Origin: Sinonovacula constricta
Taxonomy: Eukaryota; Mollusca; Bivalvia; Cardiida; Solecurtidae
NCBI GenBank assembly: GCA_007844125.1
Contig: CM017558.1
Span: 49,508,772 to 49,572,771, forward strand
Reading direction: 5' to 3'
Length of the DNA: 64,000 nucleotides
The notes beneath the pieces were generated by a model. That model searched no databases. It saw only the letters and a list, made by a program, of their open reading frames with translations, and had not been told where the DNA came from. Positions 24,578 to 37,619 of this stretch are shown one piece after another (within the stretch, counting starts at the first letter, position 1; every line of letters begins with the position of its first letter). Position numbers and translations under genes: made by a program.

Positions 24578-24905
24578 TTATCTAAGCTTTCTCTCGTTGT
24601 CTCGTGAGTAGCGTACGGGTCTTGTGACGGTTAGAGAGGCTTTCTTGGTGCTCACACGGGCTCGAGTCTTGGGTGTGCCGGGTTTGCTTTTGGCGCTACT
24701 GCGCGCCGAGTTAGCTCGTGCACGTGCGGCGGATTTCTGCCTGTTACTCGCCTTCTCCTTATTTCGCTGATTTCTTTTCTCGACCAATTCTTTGAGGATC
24801 TTCCTCAGTTCTTTAAGACCCAAATCCTCCTTGCCTTTGCCCTTTGCCCGGGTCGTTCTCTGGATTATTACCTTAGACATGTCACGATGGGCGAGCATAA
24901 ACTCC
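24578..24905 (-). other. LRRC74A-like: Last coding exon of the LRRC74-like gene: end of EF-hand 2 and basic tail
   Basis: Acceptor ttattttcag|GGAG completes the Glu codon that lies inside EF-hand loop 2, so the intron splits the calcium loop. After EFMLAHRDMSK come a predicted helix (LKELRKILKELVEKRNQRNK) and a long Arg/Lys/Ala/Ser/Thr tail without recognised domain, suggestive of nucleic-acid, tubulin or acidic-partner binding (speculative). The stop is TAA at 24578-24580. An internal phase-0 GT (tctaag|gtaata) could act as an alternative donor. Confidence 0.85.
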
Positions 24906-27900
24906 CTGAAAATAAACCAATGTCGAACTGGGGATATCAGGTAGGATTTCTCACAATTGTTCCACAATTTGCCTGTCAAAAATTCACTTAAATTTAAATG
25001 ATTTCATTTATAAATGGAAATGTTAAATTATATTATCTGAAACATCTGACATTTGTGTCACGTTTATAGTTATACGTTTAGTAGGTTAATCTAGTGACTC
25101 GTGTCCGAAATGCAGAAACATCTGAGTTCTATATAATAACTACATTTTAATTTTATGTATATCTCTAGAAGTATTGACTAATACACCTTGTTACAATTAG
25201 TTATCCTTGCATTTCAGAAACGTTAAAAACATTACCAAAGACAAATAACAATATGGAATATTCCAAGTATTGACCAACATAGCACTTGCCAATAAAACAT
25301 TTTATTTAGCACTGAATCCACAAGCATGAACCATTTTCATTTTATAATACAAATCATAAATAATCTACAACGGTCAACTTTGCATAACCCTTCAAACCTT
25401 CTCCTCATTGATCTACTTACTCAAGATCGATATAACCGTCTCTCTTCTTGTCGATGTCCTTCATGATACAATCCAGATGGTGTTCCGTCAATGGAAGCCC
25501 AAGAGTCTGAAAAGACGAATTCTGAATTGCAGCGACATCTGTACTAATCAAGTTCACTAGGCAGACAAAAAACCCGATATAATTGACAAATGACCAGGCC
25601 TCAGAATACATATTGCAGAATACATTCTAATTTTAGATTTTGTTCAAGCTCAAATCCTTAATGCTTATTATTTACTTCTAAATAAAATATAAATCTTACT
25701 GCATTGTATGTTAAGAACTTTAACCTTGCTTACAGAAAGTAAGATTGATAAATATATATCCCTGTCAGAAGTATTCATGGAAATAAAATTTGAGCTTGAG
25801 GAAATTCTCAATTTAGAAATGATTTTGAAAGCGGGGCCAAGTTCTTAAAAGTTAGCATAAATTTGTTGGTTGGCTTCATCGCATTCGATTGCTAAATTAT
25901 ATGGAACTGCATCTTAATGTGATGTCAATTTCAAACACAATAAATGCAAAAGTCACTTACGGCTACTCCACTCTTGAGGTTGCCCCGACTGACCATCCCA
26001 CGGCCGTTGGTGTCAAAAAACTGGAACAGGTCGATCAGTCGAAGATTATCGATCCTCATATACTCGACAAGCACCATGACGGGATCGAACCTGTAACATA
26101 ATTAAGTCAATACTTATAATCCAAATGGATTACACGCAGTGCATTGATACAGTAGAATGGTTATACATAGGCTTCTTCTCGGTTTTAATTGCATTGGGAT
26201 ATATGGAATCACCAATAAATCTCAAAGCCCTGGTTAACCATGAGACTTGTCTATTGTAGAACTTAGTGACAGCTACAGAAAGATCTTAAGCTTTGTGATG
26301 AAAGATAGGATTAGACGAGCCCTAGTACAATTGGCAGTCTGTCTTATTGAGAACATATTTTGTTTTTAATTTAAATAAATACATTGACGAATTCGCAATG
26401 TGAGTTCGCAGTTGCTGCCTAACATTGTCTGTATTTGCTTTACATTTCCATATCGCTGGTTTGGACAAAAATGGATATGTTCTACTCGAAATCTACACCA
26501 CACGTAGTAATCCTGACACCCATTTGATGAGGAGTATAGAATTCGCGTCTAGTGTACCTGTTGAGATCGTGTGGGTCATGCTCCTGAACCTTCAACTCCA
26601 CGGCGCTGTACATTTCCACACCGTGGTCAACTCGGATCTTTCTCACAGACCGCATCTTCTGGACCAGCTGGGTAAAGTCCTTGTCCACAGGAACATCCTG
26701 GTAACGAGACAGGCAATTGGTTGGGGAGGTTTAAAAATATGTGTACAAGTACATACCGATATAGAGAGATGAAATTATGTTCTGAGGTGATTTACTTGAA
26801 CAATAAAGTTTGTACCATAGCCCACCTGACACAACTGTACTTCACACATTACAATAAATATAAATCCCATTAAGTTAAAAAGTTATTGTCTTTGAACATT
26901 GATGGCAAAGTTATACCCGTCTGTCAATAAAACTCAACTGACCTCTATATTTAGATAAGAAAGAGCCATGTTCTGTGCACCAGTGACTGCCCGAACAACT
27001 GCCTTCACTCCCTCTGTTGTCATTGGATTCTTGCCGATCTGAAATAACGAAAACTGAAATGTATGTCCAAAAACAAGGACACAGTTCTGGCTACTTCCAG
27101 TTAGTATTAGTACAGGAAGGTCCGAATGTTAAAGTAGAACAGAGACACCTAATAAAAAAAACTTGTAAACCTTATTTTGTAGGAGTCTATTCGTTATGTC
27201 GGTGACTTTAACTGCTCTGTACATGTATCGTAATTTTATCCACAGAATGCTGTTTTATGGCTGCTTTGTTTGATGCAATTTCTAATATTTTTTTCTTGAA
27301 TCGATATAACATAAGCTATAGTACTAAAATTTTGTTATTTTGATGCATCATCTACAGAGAACATTTTATTACTTTTCATCTTTCGAGATTTAATGGCAAT
27401 GTTGCAATCGATGTCCTTAAACAGCCTTAATATGTGCATATCGCACTTTGGTGCCATTTTTAAGGAGAAACCAAACTGCGTGGGACACCAACGTGGGTTC
27501 CCAAAAAGGATTGACACCCGTCCTTTCCCAGCTTGCACCAGCGAGAGCGATGTTTAATTTCCTTCCTAATAACCACGTTCACAATAGCTGTCATTAAAAT
27601 GTGTAATTACACTACGGGATAATATGATTTGACTGCCATTCATTGATTTCAGTTTCACCTTGATTAAAATACATCGGAAATGACTGCTCGTTATTTCTAG
27701 ACGACTCCAGTGATCAGATATAAAATAAGCGAGAATTTATTGCAAAACGAAAGCACAATGCTTTTTGTGTAAATGTATTTATCGAACATCATATTGTTCG
27801 TTCATAGTGTGAATAATAACGTGTCTGTTCTGTAAACAAAAGAACAGACAAAACATAACAAGCAAATTGCTAAAAATGGCTGCTTATATTGATCTCACCA

Positions 27901-30900
27901 AATCCCTAAAAGAGAATGATTAATCTTCAAATCTAACATAATCTAAACGTTAAAATAAAATACAAAAACAAAACAAACAGGACACCAATGATGACGATTC
28001 TACTTGCGTGTGATAAATTCGACTTGCAAGTGATAAATTCGACCTCAAGTGATAAATTTTGCAATAGGGCTCTCAATGTGGTACACTCTCGAAGTATTTT
28101 TAAAAAAATAATTTCGTCAATATTACTATTTGCATTAGATCCAAATCTAATCATTTGCCTTTCTACTTACTGACATGAGCATGCAAATGTAAATATTTGT
28201 TGCAAAATTATGAAGAAGTTATATAAGTACATATCTTTGTGCACATTTAAGTTTATATCGCATAATATTCAAATATATGTCACATTTTTGACCCGGGGTT
28301 TAAACCAATATAATGCATGAAGCTAGTCTTAGATTCGTATAATTACGCTTGACTAAATATGAACTATTTTAACCATTATTTTATCACAAAATACCGTTAT
28401 TGCAAACTTGGGAAATAAACAATAATGTAAGCCTACCTCCAACGTTTGTAGCGATTTGTTCCGGACGAGTCCATGTAAAAGAAAAGGCAGGGCGACCAGG
28501 TCGATCCTATTATTAGTGAGGTTGAGGGAGCGCAGGTTGTTGTTCTTGGGAAGTGATCTAGCTAGTGAGATACAACCCTCTTTCCCTATACCGTTCCATG
28601 ACAGGTCCAATGTCCGGAGGCCTATGTTATCCTGTAGGAAATGGAATTGTACGGTTAAGTCAAGGTATTGGAAAGCTAACACCCTGCGATAATGAAAAAC
28701 AAAGATACGTTCATGACATTGAAGAACATGTGTACTAATTATCCAAATAGGTATTTAATTTTTATATAGCATAAAAACAAGATCTAGGCGAAGAGTTACC
28801 AAAGACAGTGATATTCTCTGTGTCAATATGGTCAATTTTCACAATATATCATGTATATATCAGACTCATGCCTGAAAAAACAAAACATTCAAGGTACAAA
28901 ACATTTGCGTGATAATTTACGCGTAGTTAAATCAGATATTTAACAACTCTAATTCTTAGTACTGGTGTCAGATTGCGTTGTTTTTTTTTTGTATTATTTG
29001 TTTATCATTTACTTATCTCCTCTCTAAGCGTTATGCGTTAATCATTCACCATAAATAAACTTTGTTTATGTGTTTTGTTTGTTTATGTGTTTAATAACTT
29101 TCCATAAATACATCTCCTTATGCAGCATTACAATAAAACGACGTGAAGAAGTAGAGTATATATGACATACACCTACTTTCATTGCATTGCACAGGTTCTT
29201 AGCGCTCTCCTTCCGTATATGGTTCCATTGCAAATCTAATATTCGAAGTGTTGTATTGGTTTCTGTAAATAAATCAAGATCACGTTTAAAAAGCATATAG
29301 GCACCACGTTCATTATTAAGCTGACTTTCAACAGAAAAATAAAGATAACCTTGTAATTACGACTGGAAAATGACCATAAATATGTCCTTTTCTGAAGAGA
29401 CACTAAAACATGGGCGTTTTAGTTGAAGCATTTGTTTCGCTCAATGTATGTCACCTCCAGGCAGATTATTCCGAAGTCGATACAATCAAAACTTCTTCCG
29501 GTTACCTTCAACATCGATAGTGTGCTTGTTTGACTACATCACACCGACCCAGTTAGGGACAAATTGGCGTTTTCCCGACGACGAATGGTTTTGTTTATCC
29601 TCGCCTTTCACCCGTGGGTATATAGCTAGCACTAGCGACTTCCAGCTGTTATACGCGGTGGAAGATCCCAGACAAATATCTGGGTAGAACCAGAGACGAA
29701 CGACAGGCCAGCAGGAGGACCTACCCACATGACATTTCTCGCTCATACCGAGACTCGAACCCACGTGGTGAGGATTTACATGACGGTGAATCAACTGAGA
29801 CACTCCAGAAAAAGCCGCCAGAATGCTAGGCTTGAAATAGCAGCAAGAAATTATTTGTAACTAACCACCAACTTGAATACTGGATAACATAACAATCTGT
29901 ATTTAGTGAGACTAAGCAGCAAGTAGCGGAGATCCTGATCAGACAGCTTCTACAGGAATTATCTATTTGGATCTACAATGTTTGTCTTTGCTTGAAAAAT
30001 ATGCTTAACTAGCTAAGAGATTTCTCGACCACCTTTCTCTATGTGTTTTTTTTCTGATTGCTTTCAACTTGTCATGATACAAAAAGTCATAAAAAGTGTT
30101 AATTGTACAAATTTCATGCATAGAACTCATAGAAACAATATACAAGCACACATGTCTATGACTTGGAATTTCAACCAGCATTAATATAACGTTGGCGCAA
30201 CACTTTCTTTTTCTTGGCGTCTTTAAAAATATAGGTAGCTAGTTTCAAATGCAGTTATTTGCTTGTCCTGGAAAATACTTCTTAAACTATGTTAATATTT
30301 TATAATTACTTTTATATTAAGTACAAAGTGTAAACGCATGAAACATTCTGGTATTGATGCCAGCCTTCATGTGACTTACTGAGTTCCTCCGCTAGGAGTC
30401 GACAACTCTGGTAACCAAGGTTATTATGGCCAAGATGGATTTCTGACAACACTGGTGATCCCTGGAACATAAACAGTTTCTTCTTTACACTATAACACCA
30501 TTACCCAGATCACAATACTCTAATAAGGTAACAAATAATGGTGTCTACTAATCATATGACATCAAACATGTATTATGGGACAGGTAGGACCAATATATAA
30601 CTATAAAGCTGGAATGAATCGCAATGATACAATAACGAAGAACACGATCCAAACGGAAGCCATACGGAAAAGCCTCGACATTTCTTTGCTTGCCAGTGGT
30701 TTATATTGTCTACTTGTATTCAAGAATTGCTGACTGTTCGTTACTACTATCATGACTTTCAAGAAGTACTGTGTTCAATACAGAAGTTGATCTCCCCGAT
30801 TCATGAAAATGAATACTGATCTTAGTTCTACGCCTTTAGGTTTGTTTGAATTAAAGGTACGCCATTCAGGGTAAATATCATGTCATGATGACGTAGGCTT

Positions 30901-33900
30901 TTGTTGACAGATCGGTTTATGAATACTTTACAGCTTCACGTTAGTTACCTAAGAACTCTTAAACACACAATTTATTAGCTAAAGACTCGCACATCACGGC
31001 TTCGTGGCACTTACTTTGTAATTTATACGCACTTTGATAACCTCGCGACAGAGGACACAACCTTACAGTGATCAAACATACTAATCACTTCTTTCATAGT
31101 TCATAGCAAATATCTTCGCACCCAACTGCATATTAAGGTGATAGATCCAGAGTTTTGAAGAGGTTAACACATACATATAAGATGGTATCATGATGTTTAG
31201 AGGGCCTCTTTAAAGTACCCGACGCCTCTCATTTAAAGGTGGTATCCGACAGTTTGGTCGAAAGAAATTGTATCGAATAACCAAATAAGTCATTTGTACC
31301 CGAAAATGTTTTGAAAAATGTTGTTCATTGCTGTCAAAGATCTGTGTGAACAGTCAAGGATAAATCCCCATTGCATATTGAAATTGCAAACACGTGTTTT
31401 CTATCCGAGACACGCTGCAGAGACAGATATTTTAAACTTAGAAAACCTCGTGACCATTTACTTTTATATAGTCATCCGGGTAATCTGCTCTGACATTGGA
31501 AAGACTGAACATTAAGAGTTGTTTTTTTTCGCGCTTAATACAGTCTTACAATTAAGTTAGTGTATCCTCTTTATAATGTCTAAATATGAGTTTATTATAT
31601 ATAAAATGTACCACCAAATTCGCCAAAGCGATGGTAAGATATTGGCATATTATTATGTTGATGCGACTTTTTAACTTACAATGTTTCATTTAAATTTATT
31701 GTTTATACATCGTTTGTTGTTTGAAAAAGCAGGATTACAACGTAACTCCTGTTTGCCTGGAGATTGCTATTTTATTCATGCCCTTAAAACAATAGGGATA
31801 GATACTGATTTGGGATAATCACAATAAGCTTGACAAGTTTTGAAGAGCACTCAATTTGTAAGATATGGCACCATGCACCTGTAGTCGTACCCCTGTTAGC
31901 TGAACAAACGTGGACCGTCTTAAAGTACTGAGATAGTGTATTCTCATCAAACAAATGAAGTAGCGTGAGAGTACTGGATTATTGATATGTGTGCAAATCG
32001 TACTTTTGGACTTAATGGATCGCGTAATATTCAAATATTGAAATACACAGAAGTTCAATACGAACATAGAAGATAGTTTACTTACTTGCTGAAAAGTCAT
32101 CATTTTACAAACAGATCAGTAATCACAATTTGCAACGTCACGAACACAAATTCAAGTCATATTTTCCTTAAAGCCATAATTACTAAAGCAGACCTGTTAT
32201 TTACCCTTAGCAAAAACAGCTAGAACGGGTCTGTAGTTTGAATATTTGACTAAAACATAATTCGGCGATAAAATTCAGTAGCTGTTTATATGTAAAAGGG
32301 AAGGAAAAGTCAATAGTTAACCAAAACTCAACATAACCTGTGTTATGATCTTGATAGGTTTCAAAGGGGGCTTATCAGTCCATTTGGACTCAAGTCCGGC
32401 CCAGTGAGGTGCCATTTGCTATTTTATGTCACCTTTATGTCACATAAACTTCCTGTTTTGAACTGTTCGGTACTAAAGACATTGTCTTTTCGGAGATATT
32501 ATGGCTTTAAAGTAATGCGTGTGTAAATAAACGAATACATGGGACATATTTTTTGAGCTAATACTTCTTAAAAGTAGACAAGACTTGTTCACATGTAGAA
32601 TTATTCTAAACTTCATGTACTTGAAACATCGACAAACGTGCAAAATGCAGTTAAATTGGATTGCGTTCAGAGCATTAATTCTTAGGAAATCAGCGAGGGT
32701 TCTAGTCTAGTTCGGGGCAAAGGACATAATGAGGGTAGAACTTCCAGTTTTCTGGAGTCTTCCTCTATCAAAATAGCTTGGCGTCGCTATAGTCAACATA
32801 ACTGGTGGCTGCAATATATTTCAAAAGTAAAAACAATCAGTTATGATTGCCCGTCAATGTTTAGAAAAAAGGTGATATTTCATAATTTTATCGAATACAC
32901 ATACTCTCAAAGTACTGGAACATGCTGCTTATTTGAAAACCAAAGACGCATTTTACTTCCTTATCAAACAAATCGTTGCATTTTTTGTTGCACTACACGG
33001 CATCAGTAGTTTTATTACTATTATTTCAATCAGTAAGATAGCACGTTTCTTCTACTGCAAAGTCATAATTGTTACCAGTACACCAAGATGTCAATGGGAC
33101 ACCACTGTTCTTACCTTAATTACATCTACTATACAGTCCGTCTCGGTGTGATCTATGTTGTTACCTGTGAAGTTAACAAGACAATTAGCATTGTGCAATG
33201 GTCTTTTTGCATGCAACTCAAATAAAGCATTAAGCATTAAGCTTGCAATCCAATAGAAAACGGATTTTTGCAAGACAGTAGACGTGAAATAACATGCAAA
33301 GTCAATATAAAAGCCCATGTAACATATTTAATGAATTAAACAATTTTCTTGTTATCAGATCGAAAACATTCATATGAGCAACGCTACCTGGCGGACGGAT
33401 CGGTGTGTTTCGGAGACTATCTATCTATCAAAATAGGATGAAAGATACTAAATGGACATTGTCTTTTCAAAGATAAAACAGCAGCAGCAACAACAACAAC
33501 AACAAAAGTATACTGTGTGTCATGTCTTTTGTTATCTCGTCTTCTTGTAATAGATGTTTTAATTTATTTGATGTTGTTTTCACATGCAATTACATGTATT
33601 TGTCTTTTTTTCCAGCAAAACACATTGTCATCTGTAAGATTGTAAAAATCGAACAGAAAACTTCACTAACGTTTATAGTTTCATGCCACAGAAACAATGG
33701 ACTGACACTATTATAAAAGTTGTTGTTAAAATTGAATAAGTAATCAATAAATGTGATTAAGAAAGTGAAAACGTCTCAAAATCCTTAGAAAAAACAACTA
33801 TCATCCCCTAAATTAAGCCTGCCTACCTTCCAGCCAGAGACTATGGACTCCCCTATTCACTCCCAATGCTTTGGCCAGAGCCGCCAAACCGCGACGTCCT

Positions 33901-36900
33901 GGATTTGTGTTGGACAAGTTCTGAAACAATAAGACACTGCTACTAAAATGTAAGAATACAGGTATTGTATCTTTACCTTCTGCTTACTTTGCTGGAAATC
34001 GATCGATCCCCTGCACTTGATTATCAAAGAAACCACTGCATAAATGTAAATAAAAGTGTTACTATACCGTGTCAAATGTTTTTCTTTATTTTGTTTCGAC
34101 ACAATTCTAGGTATATATAGTTTTATTATTATTATATTAACATACAAAAACACAGTATGCAATAAAACAAACCCTTTTTATTACAATGATATCCATTTTT
34201 TCAAATAGAAACACCAGATCTTTTACTCTGTCGAATTAAATATAGTGGATAATCAAAAGATAAACTATTAGCCAAGAATTGTGTTCGATCAGGTTTTACT
34301 CCTAATACATTGAACTAAAATAAACCTGCTTTAAAGGGGCACGAAACCTTAATCTACCTTCAGTTGATCATGTTTCATGTAACGCTCCCATGCGGTTCAG
34401 CGACAAAATGACATATATTGCCGTTCGTGTTATCAATATTTAACTTGTACGTATTTGCTGTACTTTTCATTGCATGCAAATAAAACGTGTGTAAGGGTAT
34501 ATCAAGGTGGGACATCATTGTATGATATGCACGTTTGTCTTGTCGAAAATCCTTTCCTTCAGGAGTATTAATTAAGTTACTTTTTGTCTTGTCACAAATT
34601 TCCATGTCTGTATGTGAATCTGTCTTTCTGTATGTGTGCGTCTGTCCTTCATTATCTGCATGCGTTCATGTCTGCATGTCCATCTTTCTAATAGTCTGGT
34701 TTTCTGACAGTACATGTGCTGGGTGTTTGTCTCTTTGTCTGTACTTAGTCATGTCTATCTGTATTTATTCAAATTTAATTGTTAAACCTTTTGTCTTGTG
34801 ATTTTGCCTCCTTGTCTGTATGTTGTTGATACTTAAAACAGCAAACTTACCAATTCATAAATGGTGTCATTTTCCGCCAACATCTCGGCAATATACGTCA
34901 CACCAAGTGGACCAATAGAATTCCCGGAAACATCCACTGTATGAATCCGATGGTCCCGCTAATAAACATAAAATCAGTTAAATGTATAGAGAATTGTACA
35001 CTATCTTCTATTATAACTTATAAGGGGGGGGGGTGTCACATTCTGTCGTCTCATTATTAGAGAACAAAATAAAAGTAAATGAAACATATGATCATGAAGC
35101 CAGCACATTCTCTTTGTTATGACAGCAGTTGAAAAGATGTGATATTGTATGCAACATGAAATTCAATATGTTACAATGTTATGTTTCCGATATATATTTA
35201 TAATATAACAGCATCGATCTCTCTTAATAATCTTTAGTTGTCTGTGTATATAATTAAATAAAAAAAATCTGCATGTTGCCAATGTATATAAATAAAAACG
35301 CATATAATGTTATTGTCTTCGCTTGTTTCTTTGTATGTTTGTTTACAATGTTTGTTTACAATATCTGTTTACAACGTTTACTTTTTACAATATTTATACT
35401 CTTCTTTGAAAGGGGAAATAATAATATAAATATTCGTCTGTACGGATGCTTCTTTTTGTCTGAAACTCGTCCTTCTTTCAAACTGTATAAATAGAGTGAA
35501 AAGTTAAAAGCTTATGCATGAGTTTGGGGAGCTTACGTTCGCTGAAATATATTTGGAAACCCGTTGAAACGCTATTTCCTCACCGGAACTATATACGAGA
35601 TAAATCATTGTAGAATAAAACATGGCCGCCTGTAAACAAGAGAAGCGACGATAATCTTATCGAATATATTGATTTATTATTGACCAAGTTTAACTTGTTT
35701 GTTCCTAAGATACGTTAAGATCTGACATAAGGACGAATTGTGTTTGAGCCACTTTAAAGAAAGTGTGTATCTCTTATTTTGTAGACAGCGTGTTTATATA
35801 AACAACTCAATATTAAAGAGCCGTATTCTTATCATTTATATCATAGTCTTATCATTCATATTTGTAAGAAAATATCAACTTCAAGCAGCTGTTCAAACAA
35901 AACACTACATGTCCCATCAGGTACAGTATCTTTATAACGCCGATCATCTGACACTTTTTATAGCGATCGTTCAAATCCGAGTACGTTATGATTAAATGCT
36001 CAAATTTATGACCCATTCATAAACTCGCGAAGTTGACTTTTTAGTCGAATGAACTTTTGCTGCTATGTCGAGATTACTGTACATACCCAATCCCTCGTTT
36101 TAAACCCCACTCATGAACTTTACAACACGTATAAAGTGCGGATTAGAATGTACAATATATATATAAATCATTCATGACTTAATTATGAGATTACACGAGT
36201 TGTTTTGTTGTTATACGCCCCTGGACTTCTATTTTTAATGACTAAAATCACCTGCGAGTAGTTGTAAAGTTAATGAAGTAGAATTAAAGAACAATCATCA
36301 TCAGAAGATACAGCAGCAGATTAAATGGCCCAATATTTCTGCAATAGGAGCTACATAATTAACTGGAACAACATTATCATTATTATATTCTTATTAGCAA
36401 AATCAATAGAACCATTAGAAGCAGCAACATACTTAACATCAGTATTACCACCACCACCACTACAACCACCCACTAAAACCACCACCACCACCGTCATTAT
36501 TTTAAAATCAATAAAACGATGAATATAAAAATAAGATTATGTTTTAAATTAAGTGTGTAATGTGTAACATTTCAATTACAGCTTAATTATATTATTGTTG
36601 CCTTAACATAATTAAGAATTTTATGAAAGTAGTCATTGCTACATTGTTTATGAACAGCAGTTCCCTACTCACCACCAATGATATGGCGATAGGCCGGATA
36701 GTCACGTGTGACAAGGACGTGTTTGCCATTGCAACTTCTCGGGTCGTGGTAATCTGCCGTATGTACGTCTGGGACGGCGTGATGCCGCATAGGGAACATG
36801 ACTTCCGGTAGATATCCTCTGTACGGTAGATAACTTGTACAGGTCGCCGGTACGTCTTAAGATTCTCCAGTTTGACTTCTGGGATGTTGGAAGTAAAAGT

Positions 36901-37553
36901 TTAGTTGGGCTTTACGCTAAACTTGAGGAATAAATTTTCGGGTAAAGATTTGTTATGTATTTTAATACGTTAACTTAAATAGTGACATAATTAATTTAGT
37001 TTTTGAATCTACTTGATTGTTTTAATAATACTTATAAGTGGGTTCAAAGTCAAGTATTTATCTGCCGTGCATTAAAAGTACAGAACATAATTACTGATTA
37101 TAGTTACTTGTAAGTTATCTGAGTAATCTGAATGATTCAGACCAAAACAAATTATATTTAATTTAAACACCGAATTTACAGTAATAAGAATATATGACAA
37201 ACTCCTATGAGAATTGCAACATATACCAAAATTTGAAAAAAGCACGGGACAAATGTATTCACATTAAGGCAAATTGTGACAGTAGGAACAAATCTGTGAT
37301 AAGATATTTAACAAAAGGAGGAAACCCGACAGTTACCGCCTTGGAACGGTCAGTCGGCAATATGGGCCGACTGGTGTGCTTAAACCGATTTTACAGAGCT
37401 CTAACCTCGCGCTTCCTGATGGGTTTCTCAAATGCAAGCAATGAAAAGAAAACTGATCTATTTGAATAAAAATTGTCCAAGCGCTGACGTTTTCTTTGAT
37501 AAGTAATGACGAAAATAGTGACGTCATTGACAAATAATGTGCGCATAGTGTTT

Positions 37554-37619
<66 letters not shown>

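Noticed and set aside
29750..29803. Intact tRNA gene
   Set aside because: A and B boxes are present, but there is no acceptor stem or T-arm closure; it is the head of a SINE.
30372..30463. Direct joining of the exon ending at 33827 to an acceptor at about 30449
   Set aside because: In phase, but it removes part of an LRR. The 50-nt microexon gives a better repeat and better splice sites.
37194..37469. 91-codon plus-strand frame in the first coding intron
   Set aside because: No recognisable motif; part of the sequence looks like interspersed repeat.
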